Positions 7,496-13,692 of a stretch of DNA of 13,692 nucleotides are shown here, piece after piece (position 1 is the stretch's first letter; each line of letters begins with the position of its first letter). The translations under genes and the position numbers were made by a program. The notes beneath the pieces are model-generated. The model did no database searches and was not told where the DNA came from. It was given only the letters and a program-made list of their open reading frames with translations. The stretch covers positions 1 through 13,692 of the forward strand of contig JAOMRN010000013.1 in NCBI GenBank assembly GCA_028355015.1. The letters are read 5' to 3'. The stretch comes from MGIIb-O2 sp002494975. Lineage in GTDB: Archaea > Thermoplasmatota > Poseidoniia > Poseidoniales > Thalassarchaeaceae.

Positions 7496-8105
7496 TGGCT
7501 ATATTTCTGTGTTAGACAACATTAGTTCAGATTCACCAACGCCAGGAGGTGGTACTGTCGCCGCCCTCACACTATCTCATGCTCATTCACTGGCGGAAAT
7601 GGTAGCAAGATTGACTGTCGGAAAAAAGAAATGGTCTTCGGGTCAAGAAATCGCAGAAAATATCATCTTATATTGTTCGGATGCAAGAAAAATATCATTA
7701 ACTCTTGCTAAAGATGATTCTAATGCATTTACAGAAGTGATGAGTGCTTACAGACTCCCAAAATCTAGTGATAACGAAGTCAGATTACGTAAGAATGCCA
7801 TCCTTAAAGCGACAATTGGTGCTGCATCAACACCCTTGTCGATAGCAATTGAAGGCCATAAGTTACTATCACAGTTACCCGAACTAGGATTGTACGGTAA
7901 CTCAAACGCTATAACCGACTTAGCAGCATCTTCAGAGTTAGCATATACATCAGTATATATCGCATATCTAAATGTTAAAATTAATGTCGATTCAATAATC
8001 GATGAAGAGTTAGATAGAATTCATAAAGAGGCTGAAGAAATCTTTTTGCAATCTAAAAATTTGATTCATGAAATACGTTTAATCGTATCAAATAGGATGG
8101 ACTAA
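7488..8105 (+). CDS. fchA: Formimidoyltetrahydrofolate cyclodeaminase
   Basis: This 205-residue, mostly helical protein converts 5-formimino-THF to 5,10-methenyl-THF and ammonia, so the histidine ring carbon enters the folate one-carbon pool. The N-terminal SPTPGGGTVAAL (residues 16-27) is the folate-binding glycine signature of the family, followed by SLAEMVARLTVGKKKW (34-49), the Asp/Ser-rich DDSNAFTEVMSAY region and the Ala-rich DLAASSELAY helix near the C-terminus. Size and layout match the cyclodeaminase half of eukaryotic FTCD and the free-standing bacterial enzyme. The ATG lies inside the ftcD 3' end; GGAAGTGA at 7474-7481, 6 nt upstream and within ftcD, is a near-perfect ribosome site, so the two proteins are likely made in step. 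hutU starts 2 nt after the stop. Confidence 0.93.
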   Translation: MNDGYISVLDNISSDSPTPGGGTVAALTLSHAHSLAEMVARLTVGKKKWSSGQEIAENIILYCSDARKISLTLAKDDSNAFTEVMSAYRLPKSSDNEVRLRKNAILKATIGAASTPLSIAIEGHKLLSQLPELGLYGNSNAITDLAASSELAYTSVYIAYLNVKINVDSIIDEELDRIHKEAEEIFLQSKNLIHEIRLIVSNRMD

Positions 8106-8107
8106 AA

Positions 8108-10120
8108 ATGAAATATTTTACAGAAGATTTTCAATCCCCAATACCTTCGGAATTACCTCCTGTCAAGGAATATGATCAATCAATAGATCATGCACCTGAG
8201 AGACCGGCTGTATTGAATAAAAAACAAAGAAAATTGGCTATAGCAAACGCTTTGAGATATTTTCCTTCTGATTGGCATGAAGTACTGGCAATAGAATTTA
8301 GTGAGGAGTTAGAAAAATATGGCCACATTTACATGTATCGATTTAGACCTGATTATGAAATGTTTGCACGCCCCCTAAATGATTATCCTGCTAAATCAGA
8401 GAAAGCTGCCTGCATTATGTTAATGATACAAAATAATCTAGACCCTAATATTGCTCAATTCCCACATGAATTAGTGACCTATGGTGGCAATGGAAGTGTC
8501 TTTCAGAATTGGATACAGTATAGAATTACAATGCACTATTTATCAATAATGAATGAGAATCAGACTTTAGTAATGTATTCTGGTCACCCTCTTGGTTTAT
8601 TTCCATCGAATGATAATAGCCCACTTGTAGTCATAACTAATGGAATGACTATCCCAAATCATTCATCTCAGAATGAATATGAAATTATGAATGCATTGGG
8701 CGTCACTCAGTATGGCCAAATGACTGCTGGTTCGTATATGTATATAGGGCCTCAAGGAATCGTTCACGGTACTACTCTGACAATACTAAATGCTGCGAGA
8801 AAATATCTTAATTTTGATACGAAAAATGGCTTAGGAGGATTACTTTACGTGACTTCAGGATTAGGTGGGATGTCTGGTGCTCAAGCAAAGGCTGCTGTTA
8901 TTTCAGGGGCAGTTTCGATAATAGCTGATCCTAATGACTATGCTGCGAAGAAAAGATATGAACAAGGTTGGTTATCAGAACTACACTATGACTTAGATGA
9001 TTTAGTATCAAGAACTAGGGAATCAATTACCAAAAAAGAGGCTGTATCTTTGGGTTATGTTGGAAATATTATTGATGTATGGGAAAAACTATATTCAGAA
9101 AATATAGTACCAGAATTAGGTAGTGATCAAACGAGTCTTCACAATCCTTGGTTAGGTGGTTACACACCTCATGGAATGGATTATGAAGAGATGAAAGAGA
9201 TGATATCTAAAGATCCTAATGAATTCAAAACTAAAGTTAAACAAAGTCTGGTAAGACATGTAGAAGTCATCAATAAATTATCGGAAAAAGGTATGTATTT
9301 CTGGGATTATGGTAATGCATTTTTACTTGAGGCTAGTCGAGCAGGGGCAGATGTTTTATCGCAAAAAACAGAATCTGGTTTTAGATACCCCTCATATGTT
9401 GAAGATATCATGGGTCCAATTTGTTTTGACTATGGATTTGGTCCATTTAGGTGGGTTTGTTCGTCTGGAAAAGATCAAGATTTAGCAGTAACTGATGCTA
9501 TTGCATCAAAAGTTCTGAGGAAACTAGCGTCAGAAGCACCGGACGAAATTAAGAGCCAATATTATGATAATATTAGGTGGATTGAAAATGCTGAAGAAAA
9601 CGGTCTTGTAGTCGGCAGTAAAGCCAGAATTCTTTATGCTGATGAGAGAGGAAGAGTGGAAATTGCAGAGGAATTTAATAATGCAATTGCGGAAGGAATA
9701 ATCTCTTCTCCAATAATTTTAGGACGTGATCACCATGACGTTAGTGGAACTGATAGTCCTTACAGAGAAACTGCAAATATTCGAGATGGTTCTATGTTCA
9801 CTGCGGATATGTCTGTTCAGAATTTCATTGGTGATTCCTTCAGAGGCGCCACATGGGTTAGCCTCCATAATGGAGGAGGTGTAGGCTGGGGAGAAGTCAT
9901 TAATGGCGGATTTGGGATGGTGATTGATGGGAGTAAAAAATCTCATGAAAATATCACTTCAATGTTATCTTGGGACGTAAATAATGGTATTGCGAGACGT
10001 GCTTGGGGTCAAAATCCAGAAGCTAAATTTGCAATAAAAAGGGCTATGGAATATGATGCGAATTTGAAAGTTACTATCCCTAACGAGGTATCGAAGAGTT
10101 TACTTGAAAGAGTCCCCTGA
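8108..10120 (+). CDS. hutU: Urocanate hydratase, long (animal UROC1-like) form
   Basis: Urocanase adds water to urocanate to give 4-imidazolone-5-propionate, using tightly bound NAD+ as an electrophile. The 670-residue protein carries the family motifs: ELVTYGGNG (121-129), YSGHPLGLFP (157-166), GQMTAGS (203-209), the NAD-binding TSGLGGMSGAQAKAA (249-263), FWDYGNAFLLEA (398-409), FRYPSYV (425-431), GFGPFRWVCSSG (443-454) with Cys451, DHHDVSGTDSPYRET (541-555) and HNGGGVGWGEVINGGFG (587-603). Common bacterial HutU is about 555 residues and has FQGLPxRICW in place of GFGPFRWVC. The N-terminal extension (1-80) and motif wording here match the long form of animals and some bacteria. The gene starts 2 nt after fchA and is followed 9 nt later by hutH. 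Confidence 0.96.
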   Translation: MKYFTEDFQSPIPSELPPVKEYDQSIDHAPERPAVLNKKQRKLAIANALRYFPSDWHEVLAIEFSEELEKYGHIYMYRFRPDYEMFARPLNDYPAKSEKAACIMLMIQNNLDPNIAQFPHELVTYGGNGSVFQNWIQYRITMHYLSIMNENQTLVMYSGHPLGLFPSNDNSPLVVITNGMTIPNHSSQNEYEIMNALGVTQYGQMTAGSYMYIGPQGIVHGTTLTILNAARKYLNFDTKNGLGGLLYVTSGLGGMSGAQAKAAVISGAVSIIADPNDYAAKKRYEQGWLSELHYDLDDLVSRTRESITKKEAVSLGYVGNIIDVWEKLYSENIVPELGSDQTSLHNPWLGGYTPHGMDYEEMKEMISKDPNEFKTKVKQSLVRHVEVINKLSEKGMYFWDYGNAFLLEASRAGADVLSQKTESGFRYPSYVEDIMGPICFDYGFGPFRWVCSSGKDQDLAVTDAIASKVLRKLASEAPDEIKSQYYDNIRWIENAEENGLVVGSKARILYADERGRVEIAEEFNNAIAEGIISSPIILGRDHHDVSGTDSPYRETANIRDGSMFTADMSVQNFIGDSFRGATWVSLHNGGGVGWGEVINGGFGMVIDGSKKSHENITSMLSWDVNNGIARRAWGQNPEAKFAIKRAMEYDANLKVTIPNEVSKSLLERVP

Positions 10121-10129
10121 GGTAGTATA

Positions 10130-11665
10130 ATGACGAATGAGATGATTGTGATAGATGGAGAATCACTGACTATTGAAGAAATTGTTTCAATAAAAGAATT
10201 TTCTACTAAAGTCAGACTTTCAGATGAATCTATGAACTCTATCAATGAGTCAAGAAAACTTGTTGAAAAAATAGTATCTAGTGGAGAAGTTGTTTATGGA
10301 ATAAATACTGGATTTGGTGCTTTATCAAATGTTACCGTACCATCTGAACAATTAGAACAATTACAATCAAATTTAATTCGGTCTCATGCTTGTGGAGTCG
10401 GTGAGAAAATGGATCCTGATTCGGTATTAATGATGATGCTAGTACGTGTCAATTCATTAGCAAAAGGGAACTCTGGTGCAAGACTGGAATTAGTACAATT
10501 ACTAATTGATATGATAAACTCACGCATATCCCCGATTATACCTAGAATAGGCTCACTAGGAGCATCCGGCGATTTAGCTCCTCTTTCCCATATGACCTTA
10601 GCAATGATGGGAGAGAGTGATGTTCAAGTCCAGAATCAGGATGGTACTTGGACCACTGGTAAATCATTGGATATGTTAAATAAATTTAAACTGAAACCTA
10701 TTAAATTACAGGCTAAGGAAGGTCTTTCTTTAATCAATGGGACTAGTCAAATGTGCTCATATCTATGCCAGAGTATATTTAACTGTGAAATGCTAATTTT
10801 TGCTGCTGATGCTGCCCTGGCAACATCCGTAGAGGCAATTAAGGGGTCTTATGTTGCTTTTGATCAGCGAATTCATGATGTTAGACCTCAATATGGCCAA
10901 ACAGTTTCGGCTAGTAGAATTAGAGGTTTTCTAGTCAATTCAGATATTAACAAATCACATATTGATTGCGATAGAGTACAAGATTCCTACTCATTTCGTT
11001 GTGCACCTCAGGTTCATGGACCTATGATTGATATTTTACGTGAAGCTCGAAGAATTTTGACTATTGAAATAAATTCAGCCACAGATAATCCTCTCGTATT
11101 TTCAAATAATGGTAAGGCTGAAGTAATTAGTGGAGGGAATTTTCACGGACAGATATTGGCTTTAACAAGTGATAATATGGCAGTTTGTATCCATGAGATT
11201 GCCAGTATATCAGAGCGTCGAATAAATCAAGTATTAGATCCTCAATGGAGTAATCAGAAGGCATTTTTAGCTAATAATCAAGGATTAGAGAGTGGTTTGA
11301 TGATTGTGCAATATGTCGCAGCAGCAGTTATAGCTGAACTGTCTCTATTATCGAATCCCGTTACTACAACAAATATTCCAGTAAGCATGGGTAAAGAAGA
11401 TCATGTTTCAATGGGTGCAACTGGAGCATTCCGAACTTTCAAATCATCTAAACTACTTTCGCTTGTCATTTCGAGTGAATTAATTTGCTCTACTCAAGCC
11501 TTAGATAATATACCAGAAAAGGCATCAGATTCAGTAAGTTCAATACATCACTGGATTAGAAAATATGTTCCTGAGTTAATAGAAGATAGAAGCACATCCA
11601 AAGATACAGAAATTATTGCTGAGAAAATATTATCTAGAGAATTTACTAATATTTTTGAGAAGTGA
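10130..11665 (+). CDS. hutH: Histidine ammonia-lyase (histidase)
   Basis: HutH removes ammonia from L-histidine to give trans-urocanate, the first step of histidine catabolism. The 511-residue protein has the self-cyclising Ala145-Ser146-Gly147 in GSLGASGDLAPLSH, which forms the MIO electrophile. Other active-site residues at family positions are Tyr56 (VVYGINTGFG), His86 (RSHACGVG), Asn203 (NGT), Tyr288 and Arg291 (DSYSFRC), and Glu423 (GKEDHVSMG). His86 and Glu423 mark histidase; phenylalanine lyases differ at both sites. SATDNPLVF (316-324) and GGNFHGQ (335-341) are also conserved. The ribosome site GAGGT at 10119-10123 overlaps the hutU stop codon, pointing to coupled translation. alaX follows after 4 nt. 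Length is normal. Confidence 0.96.
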   Translation: MTNEMIVIDGESLTIEEIVSIKEFSTKVRLSDESMNSINESRKLVEKIVSSGEVVYGINTGFGALSNVTVPSEQLEQLQSNLIRSHACGVGEKMDPDSVLMMMLVRVNSLAKGNSGARLELVQLLIDMINSRISPIIPRIGSLGASGDLAPLSHMTLAMMGESDVQVQNQDGTWTTGKSLDMLNKFKLKPIKLQAKEGLSLINGTSQMCSYLCQSIFNCEMLIFAADAALATSVEAIKGSYVAFDQRIHDVRPQYGQTVSASRIRGFLVNSDINKSHIDCDRVQDSYSFRCAPQVHGPMIDILREARRILTIEINSATDNPLVFSNNGKAEVISGGNFHGQILALTSDNMAVCIHEIASISERRINQVLDPQWSNQKAFLANNQGLESGLMIVQYVAAAVIAELSLLSNPVTTTNIPVSMGKEDHVSMGATGAFRTFKSSKLLSLVISSELICSTQALDNIPEKASDSVSSIHHWIRKYVPELIEDRSTSKDTEIIAEKILSREFTNIFEK

Positions 11666-11669
11666 GAAT

Positions 11670-12395
11670 ATGCAAGAAAAATTACATATGACTCAGCATC
11701 CTGGAACCAATCCCCCATCTTTTACATCAATAATAACGGGAATAATTGATGATAATATATTTTTGAAAGATTCGTATTGCTACCCTAGAGGAGGAGGTCA
11801 ACCGGGAGATACTGGTATGATTTCCAACTCAGATGCTCAGGTAAAATTACTAGAAACATTACCTGGAGAATCAATAATACATCCATTAGAATCAGTAGAT
11901 GGATTCAGTATAGGTGATGAAATCAAATGTTTAATAGATCAACAAAGAAGGAATAAAAACACTGCAATGCACACTATTCAGCATATTTTTTCGGCAATGG
12001 CTAATGATTTATTTGAGGCTGAGACTGTTGGTAATCAAATCGGTGAAGAACAAACTCGAATTGATTTATTATTCCCAGATAGAGATAAATTCATGAAATC
12101 AGATTTAGAAGAATCTGTTAATAGCGTCATAAAATCACGTAAAAACGTAAATATTCACAAATGGGACAGAGAATCAATATTATCTCATGATCAAATGAGA
12201 CATACAAAATTCATGGATAGAATTCCAAGAACAATAACTGAACTCAGAGTCGTAGAAATTGAAGATATTGATTTATGCCCTTGTGCTGGAACACATGTTG
12301 ATAATACGTCTAAGCTAAGTGAAATGGAAATTACCAACGTAAAATCTAAGGGCTCTGGTAAATTGAGAATTACTTATCAATTGAAAAACGGTTAA
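11670..12395 (+). CDS. alaX: AlaX-type alanyl-tRNA editing hydrolase
   Basis: The 241-residue protein is a free-standing version of the alanyl-tRNA synthetase editing domain and should hydrolyse Ser-tRNA-Ala (possibly Gly-tRNA-Ala) in trans. It has the beta-barrel loop YPRGGGQPGDTG (38-49) and zinc ligands in HTIQH (101-105) and CAGTH (205-209), the HxxxH plus CxxxH set of the family. The extra N-terminal barrel and length correspond to AlaX-M/AlaX-L, not the minimal AlaX-S. I chose the ATG at 11670, 4 nt after the hutH stop; reading from 11616 inside hutH would add 18 residues with no counterpart, and an ATG at 11688 is a second option. It has no known role in histidine catabolism, so its place at the end of the operon is probably incidental or for expression. 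Confidence 0.9.
   Translation: MQEKLHMTQHPGTNPPSFTSIITGIIDDNIFLKDSYCYPRGGGQPGDTGMISNSDAQVKLLETLPGESIIHPLESVDGFSIGDEIKCLIDQQRRNKNTAMHTIQHIFSAMANDLFEAETVGNQIGEEQTRIDLLFPDRDKFMKSDLEESVNSVIKSRKNVNIHKWDRESILSHDQMRHTKFMDRIPRTITELRVVEIEDIDLCPCAGTHVDNTSKLSEMEITNVKSKGSGKLRITYQLKNG
12384..12388 (-). terminator. Possible U-run terminator for tRNA-Val
   Basis: On the minus strand a TTTTT run lies about 25 nt beyond the tRNA 3' end, inside the alaX 3' end. Archaeal RNA polymerase can terminate at short U runs, so this is the first plausible stop for the tRNA transcript. No stem-loop is needed or evident. Confidence 0.25.
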
Positions 12396-12412
12396 CATAG
12401 AATTGTAGTTAC

Positions 12413-12488
12413 TGGTGGGCTCGGCAGGAATTGAACCTGCGATCTCCACCATGTCAAGGTGGCGTCATAACCCCTAGACCACGAGCCC
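12413..12488 (-). tRNA. tRNA-Val (anticodon GAC), CCA encoded
   Basis: Read on the minus strand, a 76-nt cloverleaf can be drawn. The 7-bp acceptor stem GGGCTCG pairs with CGAGCCC; the anticodon stem CCACC/GGTGG closes the loop TTGACAT with anticodon GAC (Val codons GUC and GUU). The variable loop is AGATC, and the T stem GCAGG/CCTGC closes the loop TTCAATT. The discriminator is A and the CCA end is encoded (12413-12415). No intron is present. It lies 17 nt past the converging alaX stop and 55 nt after the DUF5679 stop on its own strand. No TATA box is evident at the expected distance, so it may be processed from a transcript that starts further upstream. Confidence 0.97.
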
Positions 12489-12497
12489 AGTAATGTG

Positions 12498-12515
12498 AGG
12501 GGATAATCAACCCCT
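12498..12515. repeat. Short GC-rich inverted repeat between the DUF5679 gene and tRNA-Val
   Basis: AGGGG (12498-12502) and CCCCT (12511-12515) can pair around an 8-nt loop, ten bases upstream of the mature tRNA 5' end. It may form a hairpin in the 5' leader of the tRNA precursor. No function is shown. Confidence 0.35.
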
Positions 12516-12543
12516 GATGAATGATTCTCTCTGAGTATTAGAA

Positions 12544-12696
12544 TTAACTAATGATCTTGGAAAGTTTTCCATCACAGTTTTCTCGAGAACATAATCCAGA
12601 AACTCTGGTTCGACCATTAGACATGACAATTTTTCTTGGTGATTTGACAATTACTTTATTTTTACATTTCATGCAGTAAGCTTGGAATGTTGCCAT
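12544..12696 (-). CDS. DUF5679-type small zinc-ribbon protein
   Basis: This 50-residue reading frame runs from the ATG at 12696 to a TAA at 12544. The peptide starts MATFQAYCMKCKNKV and has Cys8, Cys11, Cys36 and Cys41, so one CxxC and one CxxxxC (CSRENC) can hold a zinc ion. Between them is the IVMSNGRTRVSG strand-turn that matches the DUF5679 pattern (start AYCMKC, middle NGR, later a Cys pair and a short K-x-I end). The family's function is unknown; the fold suggests nucleic-acid or protein binding. The usual second pair is CxxC, so the wider spacing is unusual. No strong ribosome site is visible (GAGAG lies about 7 nt upstream). It precedes tRNA-Val on the same strand. Confidence 0.8.
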   Translation of the reverse strand: MATFQAYCMKCKNKVIVKSPRKIVMSNGRTRVSGLCSRENCDGKLSKIIS

Positions 12697-12728
12697 GTTT
12701 TACTCTCGCATGGTAATACAACTAAACC

Positions 12729-12755
12729 TTGCTAATCCCCCCTCTTCTTTAGCAA
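12729..12755. repeat. 7-bp inverted repeat with C6-containing spacer upstream of the DUF5679 gene
   Basis: TTGCTAA (12729-12735) and TTAGCAA (12749-12755) are perfect complements separated by 13 nt, so the half-sites are 20 bp centre to centre, about two helical turns. It lies 33-59 nt before the DUF5679 ATG. It could be an operator for a dimeric regulator or, in the minus-strand RNA, a hairpin with a purine-only loop containing G6. Confidence 0.4.
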
Positions 12756-12915
12756 CAATCAGCATTATTATCGAAAACGCTGTACTGAAAGCCTAATTTC
12801 AATTACTGCACACGATTGATTTCTGATAACTACCATTATCGGCCAAACTATCGTCGATATTTTAAAGAGATTTTTCTCAAAATATATGTACAATAATTAT
12901 TTCTAAAATTGTAAA

Positions 12916-12931
12916 TTTTTTTTAAAAAAAA
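12916..12931. terminator. T8A8 palindrome, likely U-rich terminator region after hutI
   Basis: Eight T are followed directly by eight A, so each strand carries a T8 run when read 5' to 3'. For minus-strand transcription from hutI the run lies about 75 nt past the stop codon, a suitable archaeal U-tract terminator. On the plus strand it is the first long T run downstream of alaX, apart from T5-class runs near 12630 and 12655-12663. Termination is inferred. Confidence 0.4.
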
Positions 12932-13004
12932 GTTTATTGAAAAATTGTTAAATGTGATGTAAACTTTAATATAAATAAAAGATTGTTAGAAACTACTTTT
13001 AAGA

Positions 13005-13692
13005 TTAAACAATGGATCCAGATGAAAAAGTTTTTTCGATCGGAGAAATGCCAGGTGTCTGGCACCAGTAATCTACAAATTTACTCTTTAGAATATTAAT
13101 ATCTGCAGGACCACCCTCATATATTGACCCTACATTCAATTTTAACTCCGAATTGAGGGTTGATGCTGGATTTCTAGAACAGGCGACTAAAGCCGCCAAT
13201 GGATCCATGCCTAACCTATGTGTAGCAAGACTTGCCACAAACGGTAATGATAGTGTTTGACAATTGGGGTTGAAATCAGTGGCTAGTGAAAAATTCCAAT
13301 TATTATCGAGACAATCATTAATTCCATTACCTAGATCTTTTCCTAACACATAAGGAGTTCCTGGTAAGAAAACTTGCATTGTACCTGAAGCATGTGCTTT
13401 TTCTCTGGAATCAGAATTACTGAAACCTACGTGATCCGCGCTAGCACTTCCTAATTCTGCTGCCAAATTCAAACCGTTTGAATCTACAAATTCATCTACA
13501 TGTAGGCGGCTTTTCAATCCTAACTCCTTTGCTGCATTAACTATTGATTCTGTTTCTTCAAGATTAAACCATCCAGGTTCACAAAATACATCAACCCATT
13601 TCGCTAAATTATTCTCGCAAACAATTGGTAATTGAACGTTAATTAGTTCTTCCATATACTCTTGCTTAGATTTATCTTTCGGAAAATCATGA
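13005..13692 (-). CDS. hutI: Imidazolonepropionase, C-terminal part, cut by window edge
   Basis: HutI opens the ring of 4-imidazolone-5-propionate to give N-formimino-L-glutamate, the step between hutU and ftcD. The frame stays open to the right edge (…HDFPKDKSKQEY before the Met at 13655), so that Met is internal and the start lies outside. About 228 of some 410 residues are visible. Family marks include DVFCEPG, LHVDEF (the His and Glu align with metal- and substrate-site residues of the amidohydrolase fold), GLNLAAELGSASADH with its conserved His, and ATDFNPN with the metal-site Asp. The N-terminal HxH metal motif is off the window. The gene ends with TAA at 13005. It is on the opposite strand to the other hut genes and converges on them. 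Confidence 0.92.
   Translation of the reverse strand, partial: HDFPKDKSKQEYMEELINVQLPIVCENNLAKWVDVFCEPGWFNLEETESIVNAAKELGLKSRLHVDEFVDSNGLNLAAELGSASADHVGFSNSDSREKAHASGTMQVFLPGTPYVLGKDLGNGINDCLDNNWNFSLATDFNPNCQTLSLPFVASLATHRLGMDPLAALVACSRNPASTLNSELKLNVGSIYEGGPADINILKSKFVDYWCQTPGISPIEKTFSSGSIV

Larger units (their letters stand above)
12697..13004. other. 308-bp non-coding, AT-rich spacer between hutI and the DUF5679 gene
   Basis: I find no reading frame of note on either strand. The left part (about 12729-12755) holds a 7-bp inverted repeat around a C6 tract. The middle has a small palindrome, TATCG-T-CGATA (12849-12859), next to TTTAAAATA on the minus strand (12858-12866), a possible TATA box. 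The right part (about 12860-13004) is almost entirely A and T and includes a T8A8 palindrome. It probably carries the hutI terminator and the promoter for the DUF5679-tRNA unit, by position. Confidence 0.5.

Noticed and set aside
11616..11669. Upstream start for alaX inside hutH
   Set aside because: The extra 18 residues are a shadow of the hutH C-terminus in another frame, and the ATG at 11670 sits 4 nt after the hutH stop.
12514..12555. C/D-box-like guide RNA (CTGATGA then CTGA, with a later TAATGATC)
   Set aside because: The first box does not fit RTGATGA, the D'-C' gap is too long and no final D box is found at a suitable distance; the segment also runs into the DUF5679 gene.
13005..13655. 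Taking the Met at 13655 as the hutI start
   Set aside because: The frame is open upstream to the window edge and those residues (HDFPKDKSKQEY) match the expected internal sequence; half the enzyme, including the HxH metal motif, must lie outside.
1..13692. CRISPR array, insertion sequence, integrase or defence island
   Set aside because: No regularly spaced repeats, transposase or nuclease motifs, target-site duplications or attachment-like copies of the tRNA end were seen; all large genes are housekeeping or catabolic.

Overview
The window is a densely packed, AT-rich stretch (about one third G+C by eye) of an archaeal chromosome. Several genes are specifically archaeal or archaeo-eukaryotic: a proteasome-activating AAA ATPase (PAN), the MBF1 coactivator-like factor, the Tsr3 rRNA-modifying enzyme, an archaeal-type methionyl-tRNA synthetase with a C-terminal tRNA-binding domain, and a free-standing AlaX editing protein. 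Clear GGAGGTGA-like ribosome binding sites, overlapping stop/start codons and TATA-like boxes fit this. The AT-rich base composition, the DUF5679 zinc-ribbon protein and a THF-type histidine pathway suggest an uncultivated Thermoplasmatota relative (marine group II/III-like). That placement is inference; no phylogeny was run.

Left part (1-5122). The N-terminal 75 codons of a thiolase run off the left edge on the minus strand; a TATA-like box and a GC-rich inverted repeat lie just before its start. Next come a small two-helix membrane protein (plus) and, directly abutting it tail to tail, a CNNM/CorB-type DUF21-CBS membrane protein (minus). Divergent from that is metG. The end of metG overlaps the end of tsr3, which forms a coupled minus-strand pair with mbf1.

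Central part (5199-12395). Six genes follow on the plus strand with gaps of 11 nt or less: PAN, ftcD, fchA, hutU, hutH and alaX. With the hutI gene cut by the right edge, the window holds a complete predicted histidine-to-glutamate route. HutH makes urocanate, HutU makes imidazolonepropionate, HutI makes formiminoglutamate, FtcD moves the formimino group to tetrahydrofolate, and FchA releases ammonia to leave 5,10-methenyl-THF. HutU is the long form that resembles animal UROC1, not the roughly 555-residue bacterial form. PAN at the head of the operon is a suggestive link between protein breakdown and amino-acid catabolism.

Right part (12396-13692). On the minus strand, facing the operon, are tRNA-Val(GAC) with an encoded CCA, a 50-residue DUF5679 zinc-ribbon gene, about 300 bp of very AT-rich non-coding DNA with inverted repeats and a T8A8 palindrome, and the 3' part of hutI.
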